Part shown: positions 1 through 7,591 of the stretch, piece after piece
How positions within the stretch are numbered: position 1 is the first letter of the stretch
Layout: each line of letters opens with the position of its first letter
Assembly (NCBI GenBank): GCA_001790315.1
Contig: MGCE01000030.1
Location: 2,585 to 34,722, forward strand
Source: Candidatus Rokubacteria bacterium RIFCSPLOWO2_02_FULL_72_37
Lineage (GTDB): Bacteria > Methylomirabilota > Methylomirabilia > Rokubacteriales > CSP1-6
Direction of reading: 5' to 3'
DNA: 32,138 nt
Notes under the pieces: model-generated
Seen by the model: the letters and a program-made list of their open reading frames with translations, nothing else
Told to the model about the DNA's origin: nothing
The model's database searches: none
Translations under genes and position numbers: made by a program

Positions 1-773
1 TTGAAGCTCGGCCCTCGCACCTCGATCAGGAGTTTGTGAGCCGGCAGGCAGAAGTCGTAAAGGAACGCGGAGACGGGCAAGGCGAACAGGTGCACGTACT
101 CCACGCCGAGCCGGTCGAGGATCGGCTTCAATTCCGCTTCGCCGAAGCCGGTCACACCGCGCCGAGCACCCGCCGTGATCTTCGCCGCAAGTGCAACCCG
201 GCCCCGGTACCGCTCATCCGGCGTCAGGTGCTGGATCTTCGCGAGCCCGGCGGCGACCAGTTCGCGGGTCCGTTGGTTGGCCCTGCGGGCGATCGTCTGA
301 GCGTCTCGCCGCCCGCTCGCGTACTGGGCCTTCATCGCGAGGCGGATCCGTTCTCGCGTTGCCTCGCTGTGCAGGATTCGCTTGTTATTACAGCGCGGGG
401 AGCACGTCCGATACGACCGGCTCTCGTACCGGTCGTACCGGACGAAGTATGTCCGCCCGCAGACCTCACACACGTCCCCGAGCGTCTTGAGGCGATCGCC
501 CGCTCGAATCTCGTCCGCCCGCTTCCATACGCCGTTCACCATGAAGGGGTGCTCCGGGGTGACGGTGACGTGAGTCACCCGACCCGGGCGGTCGCCTGGC
601 CCGATCGAGAGGCGCACCAGGCCGCTTCCCTTGGGCAGCACCTCTTGGGGGCGCACGTAGATCACCTTCCTGAAGCGACCGCGGTGCGTGAGCACCAGAT
701 CGCCGATCCCGATGTCCTTGATCGGCGTGAAGCCGTCCGAGGTGTAGATCAGCACCCTCGGACTGATGAAGCA
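1..773 (-). mobile_element. Intein (Hint domain N-terminal part plus putative homing-endonuclease region), C-terminal blocks outside the window
   Basis: Block A-like [30 protein letters not shown] begins at the Cys codon 773-771. Block B-like [25 protein letters not shown] carries the TxxH motif. Then CEVCG...CSPRC, a NUMOD3-like [15 protein letters not shown], and a Vsr/DUF559-like [45 protein letters not shown]. Confidence 0.85.
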
Positions 774-1157
774 CTTCACAGTGTTGCTGATATAGACTTC
801 CTCGCGCGAGAACCCGACGCCCGGCGCCTCGAGCATCTTCGTGAGGAGCTGGCCGGCGCGCCCGACGAACGGAAGCCCCTGCGCGTCCTCGTCGGCGCCC
901 GGCCCTTCGCCGATCACCACGAACTCGGCGCGCGGATCGCCGGCGCCGAACACGATGGTCGTGCGCCCCTCGCAGAGCTTGCACCGGCGGCAGCCCTGGA
1001 GCCCACGCTCCTGCGCCGCGAGCGCTTCGGGGGCGGACAGGAGCCACTCGCCGGACAGGGCGCACTCGGTCACGCCGAGGTCCCGCCAGTGGCGCAGCGT
1101 CTCGCCGAGGGCGGCCACGGCGTCGGCGAGCGCCTCGCGCGCGGGTTCCAGCGCCAT
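1..1157 (-). CDS. Family-4 uracil-DNA glycosylase, N-terminal extein followed in frame by an intein; runs off the window start (partial)
   Basis: Read by hand from ATG at 1157; frame is open to position 1, which is why the ORF track omits it. N-extein: [14 protein letters not shown]...[74 protein letters not shown], containing the family-4 UDG motifs GEGPGxx[12 protein letters not shown] and VYIxNxVK. It continues as [34 protein letters not shown]. Confidence 0.88.
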   Translation of the reverse strand, partial: MALEPAREALADAVAALGETLRHWRDLGVTECALSGEWLLSAPEALAAQERGLQGCRRCKLCEGRTTIVFGAGDPRAEFVVIGEGPGADEDAQGLPFVGRAGQLLTKMLEAPGVGFSREEVYISNTVKCFISPRVLIYTSDGFTPIKDIGIGDLVLTHRGRFRKVIYVRPQEVLPKGSGLVRLSIGPGDRPGRVTHVTVTPEHPFMVNGVWKRADEIRAGDRLKTLGDVCEVCGRTYFVRYDRYESRSYRTCSPRCNNKRILHSEATRERIRLAMKAQYASGRRDAQTIARRANQRTRELVAAGLAKIQHLTPDERYRGRVALAAKITAGARRGVTGFGEAELKPILDRLGVEYVHLFALPVSAFLYDFCLPAHKLLIEVRGPSF

Positions 1158-1162
1158 GCGGG

Positions 1163-2383
1163 CTAGGCGGGCGTCGTCTTGTGGGTGGCGCTCGCGCGAA
1201 GCGCGACGATGTGCCCGAGGATCGCGTCTGCGACGGCGGCTTTCGACATCCGCGGCAGCGCGCGGGTGCCTCCCCAGCGGTCGAGCAACAGGACCTCGTT
1301 CTCCTCCGCTTCGAAGCCGATGCCCTGCTGGCTCACGTCGTTCGCGACGAGCAGATCGATGCCCTTGTGCTCGAGCTTCGCCCGCGCGTGCGCCGCGACG
1401 TCGCGCGTCTCGGCCGCGAAGCCGACGACGAACGCGCCGGCCCGCCGCGCCGCGACCTCCGCGAGGATGTCGGGGGTGGGGGTGAGCTCGAGCACGAGGT
1501 CGCGCTTCCCCTTGATCTTGTCGGGCGCCACCTGCCGCACGCGATAGTCGCCGACGGCGGCGGCCTTGATCACGATCGTGGCCTGGGCGAGGTGATGGAG
1601 CACGGCCTCACGCATCTCCTCGGCGGTCTGGACCGGGACGAAGACGGCGCCCGCCGGCGGCGTGAGCGCCGTCGGTCCCGAGACGAGCGTCACCCGGGCG
1701 CCGCGGCGAAGCGCCGCGGCGGCGAGGCGGTAGCCCATCTTGCCCGAGGAGCGGTTCGAGATGTACCGCACGGGGTCGATCGGCTCGCGGGTCGGACCCG
1801 CGGTGACGAGCACGTGATCGCTCTCGAGATCGCGGGCGGGCGAGAGGGCGCCGAGCAACGCCTCGACGATCCTCTCCACCTCCGGCAGACGGCCCTTGCC
1901 CGAGAGCCCCGAGGCGAGCACGCCCGCCTCGGGTTCGAGGACGACGATGCCGCGCGCCCTGAGGGTCGCGACGTTCGCGGCGACCGCCGGATGCTCCCAC
2001 ATGCCCCCGTCCATCGCCGGGGCGATGAGCACGGGCGAGCGCGCGGCGAGCAGGAGCGTCGTCAGGAAATCGTCGGCGATTCCGTGCGCCGCCTTCGCCA
2101 GGAGGTTCGCGGTCGCGGGCGCGACGAGGATCGCGTGGGCGCGCTCCGCGAGCCCGACGTGCTCGACCGCGTCCGGGCTCTGCGGATCGAACAGATCAGT
2201 GAGCACGGGCCGGCCGGACAGCGTGCGGAACGTCAGCGGGCCGACGAACGCGCGCGCGTGGTCCGTGAGGCACACCGTCACCTCGGCGCCGAGGGCGGTG
2301 AGCTCACGGAGCAGGTAGACCGCCTTGTACGCGGCGATGGAGCCCGTGACGCCCAGGATCAGCTCGCGCCGGGCGAGGCTCAT
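1163..2383 (-). CDS. coaBC: Bifunctional phosphopantothenoylcysteine decarboxylase / phosphopantothenate-cysteine ligase
   Basis: [71 protein letters not shown]. Confidence 0.96.
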   Translation of the reverse strand: MSLARRELILGVTGSIAAYKAVYLLRELTALGAEVTVCLTDHARAFVGPLTFRTLSGRPVLTDLFDPQSPDAVEHVGLAERAHAILVAPATANLLAKAAHGIADDFLTTLLLAARSPVLIAPAMDGGMWEHPAVAANVATLRARGIVVLEPEAGVLASGLSGKGRLPEVERIVEALLGALSPARDLESDHVLVTAGPTREPIDPVRYISNRSSGKMGYRLAAAALRRGARVTLVSGPTALTPPAGAVFVPVQTAEEMREAVLHHLAQATIVIKAAAVGDYRVRQVAPDKIKGKRDLVLELTPTPDILAEVAARRAGAFVVGFAAETRDVAAHARAKLEHKGIDLLVANDVSQQGIGFEAEENEVLLLDRWGGTRALPRMSKAAVADAILGHIVALRASATHKTTPA

Positions 2384-2595
2384 GCCTTGGCGGTTTCTCC
2401 CTCGTCCTTGACGCGATACTCGACCTTCGCCGCCGCGATCTCCTCGAGGGATGTGCTGGTCGGCTTCTTGTGGCGGGTCTCCACACGAGCCGGTGCACCG
2501 CGGTTCAGCTGACGGGCGCGCTTGGCGGACAGCACCACGAGCAGGTAGCGGTTCGAGACCTTGTTCAGCGAGTTCTGCAGCGAGGGGAATGCCAT
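2380..2595 (-). CDS. rpoZ: DNA-directed RNA polymerase omega subunit
   Basis: 71-aa MAFPSLQNSLNKVSNRYLLVVLSAKRARQLNRGAP...TSLEEIAAAKVEY. ATGA overlap with the gmk stop; canonical gmk-rpoZ-coaBC neighbourhood. Confidence 0.93.
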   Translation of the reverse strand: MAFPSLQNSLNKVSNRYLLVVLSAKRARQLNRGAPARVETRHKKPTSTSLEEIAAAKVEYRVKDEGETAKA

Positions 2596-3209
2596 CAGTC
2601 GGGCACCTCCAGATCGGGGAATGTGAGCGCGAGGCGGCTCGCGCGGCAGCGCTCGGCCTGGATGATCGAGGCGAGCTGGTCCATCGCTTCCTTCACGTCG
2701 CGGTTCACGATCAGGTAATCGTAGCGACGCCAGAGCGCGATCTCCTCGCGCGCGCGCTGGAGGCGCCGGGTGATCTCGGCCTCGGCGTCCGACTTGCGCT
2801 CGCGCAGCCGCAGCTCGAGGTCGTGCATGGACGGCGCCACGATGAAGACGAGCACGGCCTCGGGATAGCGTCCCCGGAGCTGCTCCGCCCCCTGCGTGTC
2901 GATGTCCAGGAGGACGTCGCGCCCCGCGGCGAGCGCCTCGTCCAGCACCCGCGCGCGGGTGCCGTAGAGATTGCCGTGGACGGTCGCCCACTCGGCGAAC
3001 TCGCCACGGACGAGCATGTCGCGAAACGACGCTTCCGACACGAAGACGAAGTCGGCGCCGTCCAGCTCGCCTGCGCGGGCCGGTCGGGTCGTCACCGACA
3101 CCGAGTACGCCAGATCGCGCAGGAGCAGCCGGACCTCGCGGCACAGCGTGGTCTTTCCCGCACCCGACGGCGCCGAGACGACGACCAAGGTGCCGTGGCG
3201 CCTAATCAC
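2595..3209 (-). CDS. gmk: Guanylate kinase
   Basis: VVVSAPSGAGKTTLCREV P-loop, SVSVTTRPARAGELDGADFVFVS, LLDIDTQGAEQLR. Confidence 0.96.
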   Translation of the reverse strand: MIRRHGTLVVVSAPSGAGKTTLCREVRLLLRDLAYSVSVTTRPARAGELDGADFVFVSEASFRDMLVRGEFAEWATVHGNLYGTRARVLDEALAAGRDVLLDIDTQGAEQLRGRYPEAVLVFIVAPSMHDLELRLRERKSDAEAEITRRLQRAREEIALWRRYDYLIVNRDVKEAMDQLASIIQAERCRASRLALTFPDLEVPD

Positions 3210-3483
3210 CGGCCGGGCCCCGGTCCGTGGCGAGGCGCTGCGCGAGCGTCGCGGGCTCGAGCGAGGAGAGGATCAGGTGGTCGCTCCCGGTCACGATCAC
3301 GGCACGGGTGCGGCGGCCGTTGGTCGCGTCGACGAGCTTGGTGCTGCCCTTCGCGCTTTCGATCAGGCGCTTCACCGGCAGGGAGTCGAGGCCCACGATC
3401 GCCACGATCTGCTCCGCCACAACGACGTTGCCGTGGCCCACGTTCACGAGGTGCGTCGACGGACGGCCGTTCGGCTTACTCAA
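3202..3483 (-). CDS. remA: DUF370/RemA-family regulatory protein
   Basis: VNVGHGNVVVAEQIVAIVGLDSLPVKRLIESAKGSTKLVDATNGRRTRAVIVTGSDHLILSSLEP matches the DUF370/RemA pattern; located between yicC-like and gmk. Confidence 0.88.
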   Translation of the reverse strand: MSKPNGRPSTHLVNVGHGNVVVAEQIVAIVGLDSLPVKRLIESAKGSTKLVDATNGRRTRAVIVTGSDHLILSSLEPATLAQRLATDRGPAGD

Positions 3484-4390
3484 GGTTCTGCACCTGCTCG
3501 CGCATCTTCTCGATCACGCCCTTGGCCGCGAGCGCGGCCTGGCTCAGCTCGAGGTCGTCGGCCTTCGAGGCGATCGTGTTCACCTCGCGGTGGAGCTCCT
3601 GCACGAGGAAGTCGAGCGCCCGCCCGACCTGGCCGCCCGCGTCCAGCACCTGCGCGACCTGCGTCAGGTGCGCACGCAGGCGTGTCAACTCCTCGCGCAC
3701 GTCCGTCTTGTCGGCCCAGATCGCGACCTCGGTGAGGATCCGCCCCTCGTCCACGGTCGCCACACCGAGCAGGGTCCGGATACGCTCCCGCAGCCGCTCC
3801 TCGCGGCGCGCCACGGCGGCGGGCGCGCGCGCCTCGATCAGGTCCACCTGGGCGCCGAGGTCGGCGCCGAGCTTCCGGAGCTCGACGCCGAGCGCCTCGC
3901 CCTCGGTCCGCCGCCGCGCGACCAGCTCGTCGAGCGCGCGGCCCAGCGCTTCGACCAGGACGGGCTCGCAGGTTGCCTCGGCCGGCGCCTCGGCCTCCTC
4001 GGCACGCAGCACGCCGGCCCGCTCGAGCACCCACGCGAGCGTCACGTCCCCCGGCACGCCGACCTCGCGCCCCAGTTCCCGCGCGCGCGCGACGTACTCG
4101 GCGGCGAGCGGCGCGTCGGCCCGGACGCGCTGGACCGCCTGGCCCGGGCCGGGCGCGATCTGCACCGCGACGTCCACGCGCCCTCGCTCCAGACGCGACT
4201 GGATCAGGCGTCGCGCCTCGGGCTCGAGGGCGGCCAGCGCGCGCGGCAGCCGGAGCGCGACGTCGAGGTGCCGGTGATTGACCGAGCGCGCCTCCACCGT
4301 GAGGCTGACCCCCTGGCCCGCTGCGTCGCCCCGGCCGAATCCCGTCATGCTGGACAGGCGAGGAGCCGGGGCGGTGCGGGTGGACGCCAT
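3476..4390 (-). CDS. YicC-family endoribonuclease/stress protein
   Basis: SSMTGFGRGDAAGQGVSLTVEARSVNHRHLDVALRLPRAL ... EVNTIASKADDLELSQAALAAKGVIEKMREQVQNLE is typical YicC. Start at 4390 chosen because a TTGACA-N18-TATGAT promoter ends 6 nt upstream; internal ATG at 4348 is the alternative. Confidence 0.92.
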   Translation of the reverse strand: MASTRTAPAPRLSSMTGFGRGDAAGQGVSLTVEARSVNHRHLDVALRLPRALAALEPEARRLIQSRLERGRVDVAVQIAPGPGQAVQRVRADAPLAAEYVARARELGREVGVPGDVTLAWVLERAGVLRAEEAEAPAEATCEPVLVEALGRALDELVARRRTEGEALGVELRKLGADLGAQVDLIEARAPAAVARREERLRERIRTLLGVATVDEGRILTEVAIWADKTDVREELTRLRAHLTQVAQVLDAGGQVGRALDFLVQELHREVNTIASKADDLELSQAALAAKGVIEKMREQVQNLE

Positions 4391-4396
4391 CCAGTG

Positions 4397-4426
4397 ATCA
4401 TAGAGCGAAATCTCCTGTAGTGTCAA
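4397..4426 (-). promoter_or_regulatory. Sigma70-like promoter of the yicC-like gene (leaderless)
   Basis: - strand TTGACA (4426-4421), N18, TATGAT (4402-4397), then CACTGG and ATG at 4390. Confidence 0.75.
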
Positions 4427-4436
4427 TATGTTGCGA

Positions 4437-4466
4437 TTGACACGGCGAGAGCCGCCGGCATACACT
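4437..4466 (+). promoter_or_regulatory. Sigma70-like promoter of the ABC transporter operon
   Basis: TTGACA (4437-4442), N18, TACACT (4461-4466), about 50 bp upstream of the SBP start at 4519. Confidence 0.65.
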
Positions 4467-4518
4467 GCTTCGCCCGGGTCGAATCGAAGCCGGACCCGGC
4501 TCACGAGGAGGCATCGAC

Positions 4519-5592
4519 ATGAGGGTCACCCGTCGCAGGTTCCTCACCACCGCCGGCGTCGCCGGGTTCACGCTCGCCGGAGCCCGTGTCTTCGGTGTCG
4601 CCCGCGCCGCGGGCAAGCCGGTCACCATCTCGCACAGCGTCTCGACGTTCGTGTACGGGCAGCACCTCGTCGCGAAAGAGAAGAAATACTTCGAGCAGGA
4701 GGGGCTCGACGTGCCGGGCTTCATCGTGCCCGGTGGCGGAGCCAAGGTCGTGCAGGCGCTGGCGGCGGGGCAGGCGATGTTCGCCCTCGGCGACTCGAAC
4801 CATCCGCTGAAGATCACCGAGAAGGGCAAGGACGCGCTGATGATCTTCGCGACCGACCGGCGCTGCACGTACGCGAACATCGTGACGCGCAAGGAGCTGT
4901 GGGACAAGGGTGTGCGGTCCGTGGAGATGCTCGCCGACGTGAAGCTCGTCGGCCGCAAGGCGGTCGTCGCGGCGACGGCGATCGGGTCGGGCACGTACGT
5001 CTACGGCAACTACGTCCTGAAGCAGACGAAGGCCGCCGACGGCAAGCCCGTCAACGACCATGTCGACTGGGTGGGCGGGGGCGCGTCGACGACGATCCTC
5101 GGCGGGCTCAAGGCCGGCAAGTTCGACGCGATCATGGCTGTGCCCGAGTGGCAGTGGGCGGCGGAGGACGAGGGCTTCGGCAAGGCCATCTTCGACGTCC
5201 AGGACGAGGCGACCTGGAACCGAGTGTTCGGCGGCTCGATCCCGGTCACGGTCGGCTACGTGCTCAAGGAGACGGTCGAGAAGTCGCCCGACCTCGTCCA
5301 GGGGTACGTCAACGCCACCTACCGGGCGCAGCGGTGGATCAAGGCGGCGAAAGATGACGAGATCGCGGAGCTGATCCACAAGCCGTACATGGACACCTTC
5401 AAGCGCGAGGTCGTCCTGCGCTCGATTCGGTACTATCGGACGGTGTTCGACTGGGACTTCGCGATCGAGGAGAAGGATTACGCGACCGGCATGAAGGTGT
5501 GGGTGCCGCTCGCCCTCGCGAAGCCGATCCCCTACGCGCAGGCCGTGGACATGAGTTTCGTCCGGAAGGCCCGGGCCAAGTACACGTCCTGA
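4519..5592 (+). CDS. ABC transporter substrate-binding protein, NMT1/SsuA-like, Tat signal
   Basis: MRVTRRRFLTTAGVAGFTLAGARVFGVARA (twin-arginine signal), VSTFVYGQHLVAKEKKYFEQEGLDVPGFIVPGGGAKVVQALAAGQAMFALGD. Confidence 0.9.
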   Translation: MRVTRRRFLTTAGVAGFTLAGARVFGVARAAGKPVTISHSVSTFVYGQHLVAKEKKYFEQEGLDVPGFIVPGGGAKVVQALAAGQAMFALGDSNHPLKITEKGKDALMIFATDRRCTYANIVTRKELWDKGVRSVEMLADVKLVGRKAVVAATAIGSGTYVYGNYVLKQTKAADGKPVNDHVDWVGGGASTTILGGLKAGKFDAIMAVPEWQWAAEDEGFGKAIFDVQDEATWNRVFGGSIPVTVGYVLKETVEKSPDLVQGYVNATYRAQRWIKAAKDDEIAELIHKPYMDTFKREVVLRSIRYYRTVFDWDFAIEEKDYATGMKVWVPLALAKPIPYAQAVDMSFVRKARAKYTS

Positions 5593-6377
5593 ACGCGGGA
5601 CGTTCGCGCATCGTCATCCGGGGCCTCGTGAAGACCTTCCGCGAGGAGGGCCGCGAGGTCCCGGCCGTCCGGGACGTCTCCTTCGAGATCCGTGACAAGG
5701 AGTTCGTGGCCATCGTCGGCCCGTCCGGCTGCGGCAAGTCGACGATCCTCAACATGATCGGCGGGCTCGTCGCGCCGACGTCGGGCAGGATCGAGATCGA
5801 CGGACGCGCCGTCACGGGCGTTCCGCCGAACGTCGGCTACGTCTTCCAGAAGGACACGGTCTTCCCGTGGCGGACTGTCGCGCGCAACATCGCGCTCGGG
5901 CTGGAATACCGCGGCGTCACCGGCACCGAGCAGGAGCGGCGCGTGCGCGAGGGGATCCGCCTCGTGGGGCTCGAGGGCTTCGAGGAGGCCTACCCCGCGA
6001 CGCTCTCGGGCGGCATGCGTCAGCGCGTCGCGCTCATGCGGACGCTCGTCGTCGACCCGGAGATCCTCCTGATGGACGAGCCGTTCGGCGCGCTCGACAC
6101 GCACACGAAGCTCAACCTCCACGCCGAGTTGCTCGCCCTCTGGGAGGCCAAGCACCAGACCGTCGTCTTCGTCACGCACGATCTCAGCGAGGCGATCACG
6201 CTCGCCGACCGGATCGTGGTGATGACCCGGCGTCCCGGGCGCGTGAAGATGCTCTACGACGTCGCCCTCCCTCGGCCGCGCGACGTCATCAAGCTGCGCG
6301 AGTCGGAGGAGTACGCACGCGAGTACGGCCAGATCTGGCACGTGCTGGGTGAGGAATTCGCCGGGGCACGCCTGTGA
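5499..6377 (+). CDS. ABC transporter ATP-binding protein, NitT/TauT family
   Basis: VGPSGCGKSTILNMIGG Walker A, LSGGMRQRVALMRTLVVDPEILLMDEPFGALD. ORF begins at GTG 5499 inside the SBP gene; the true start may be further downstream (e.g. GTG 5628). Confidence 0.92.
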   Translation: MGAARPREADPLRAGRGHEFRPEGPGQVHVLNAGRSRIVIRGLVKTFREEGREVPAVRDVSFEIRDKEFVAIVGPSGCGKSTILNMIGGLVAPTSGRIEIDGRAVTGVPPNVGYVFQKDTVFPWRTVARNIALGLEYRGVTGTEQERRVREGIRLVGLEGFEEAYPATLSGGMRQRVALMRTLVVDPEILLMDEPFGALDTHTKLNLHAELLALWEAKHQTVVFVTHDLSEAITLADRIVVMTRRPGRVKMLYDVALPRPRDVIKLRESEEYAREYGQIWHVLGEEFAGARL

Positions 6378-7189
6378 AGGAGCGTGGCGCGATCCTCGTC
6401 TGGCGCCTGCTCATCCTCCTGACGCTGCTCGGCTCGTGGCAGTGGCTCACGGGGATCAAGGCGATCTCGAGGACGCCGGGGTTCTACTGGATCGATCCGT
6501 TCTTCGTCAGCCGGCCCTCCGAGATCCTGAAGCGTTTCGTGTATCTGGCGTCCGACGAGGTGCGGCTCACGATCTGGCAGATGGCGCTGTCCACGATCCA
6601 GTCGACTCTCTGGGGCTTCGTCGTCGGCGTCTCGTCGGGTTTCGCCGCCGGCCTGCTGCTCGGCCGTAACGATCGTCTGGCGCGGATCCTCGAGCCCTAC
6701 ATCATCGCGTTCAACTCGCTGCCGCGCATCGCGCTCGTGCCGCTCATCACGATGATCTTCGGCTTCGGCCTGCTGGCGAAGATCGTCCTCGCGTGGACGA
6801 TCGTGTTCTTCATCGTCTTCTTCAACACGTTCCAGGGCGTGCGGTCCGTCGACGCCGATCTGGTTCACGCCGCCAGGTTCCTCGGCGCGTCCGAGCAGCA
6901 GATCCTCAGAACCGTCGTCGTGCCATCCGCGCTCGCGTGGACCTTCGCCTCGCTGACGCCCTCCATCTCGTTCGCGCTGATCGGCGTCGTGGTGGGCGAG
7001 TTCCTGGGTGGTGAGTCGGGCGGTGGGCTGGGCTACCTGATCATCCAGTCGCTCGGCACCTTGAACGCCGCCGACATGATGGTCGCCCTCCTCTCGCTGG
7101 GCGCGATCGGCGTCGTCCTGGCGCTCGGGATCAAGCAGGTCGAGATCCGGCTCCTGCGCTGGCGGCCGGAGTATCGCAACCGCGCGTGA
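6374..7189 (+). CDS. ABC transporter permease, NitT/TauT family
   Basis: Multiple TM segments; EQQILRTVVVPSALAWTFASLTPSISFALIGVVVGEFLGGESGGGLGYLI is a BPD-type permease EAA-like region. GTGA overlap with the ATPase stop. Confidence 0.92.
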   Translation: MKERGAILVWRLLILLTLLGSWQWLTGIKAISRTPGFYWIDPFFVSRPSEILKRFVYLASDEVRLTIWQMALSTIQSTLWGFVVGVSSGFAAGLLLGRNDRLARILEPYIIAFNSLPRIALVPLITMIFGFGLLAKIVLAWTIVFFIVFFNTFQGVRSVDADLVHAARFLGASEQQILRTVVVPSALAWTFASLTPSISFALIGVVVGEFLGGESGGGLGYLIIQSLGTLNAADMMVALLSLGAIGVVLALGIKQVEIRLLRWRPEYRNRA

Positions 7190-7548
7190 CGCGCTGGCTC
7201 CTCGGCGCGGTCGGCATCCTCCTCGTCCTGGGCGCCGTGACGATCCTGGTGTCGCGCTGGGCCGGTCGACGGAGCTCGCGCGCCCCCGTGCTCCTCTCGG
7301 TGATCGCGCAGTGGCTCGGCGCCTGGGTCCTGTGGAACTTCGCGGGGGGACTGGCGCTGCGGGCCGGGATTCTCACGGTCTGGGACACGACGCCGTTCGC
7401 GCTGCTCGCGCTGGCGGGCGGCGTGTGGCAGTACCGCGTCGGGGTGCGTGCCGGGCGGGACAAAGGCCTCGCCGTGTTCGTCGGCGGCCAGATCCTCTGG
7501 CTCGTGATCGTGCTCGCCCGCAACGGCGTCCTGCCCACGGGGTTCTGA
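7186..7548 (+). CDS. Small hydrophobic membrane protein
   Basis: 120 aa, GTGA overlap with the permease, about four hydrophobic segments. No family recognised. Confidence 0.7.
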   Translation: MTRWLLGAVGILLVLGAVTILVSRWAGRRSSRAPVLLSVIAQWLGAWVLWNFAGGLALRAGILTVWDTTPFALLALAGGVWQYRVGVRAGRDKGLAVFVGGQILWLVIVLARNGVLPTGF

Positions 7549-7591
7549 CGCGCTTCTTGGTGCGCGAACGGACGCCGCGGTAGGCTAGGCC

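Noticed and set aside
36-1166. 376-aa open frame on the + strand
   Set aside because: Shadow of the intein-bearing UDG gene, which has recognisable UDG and Hint motifs on the - strand.
1181-2512. 443-aa + strand ORF
   Set aside because: Antisense shadow of coaBC.
2380-3144. 254-aa - strand ORF as one protein
   Set aside because: Its C-terminal 71 aa are rpoZ; the remainder overlaps gmk out of frame.
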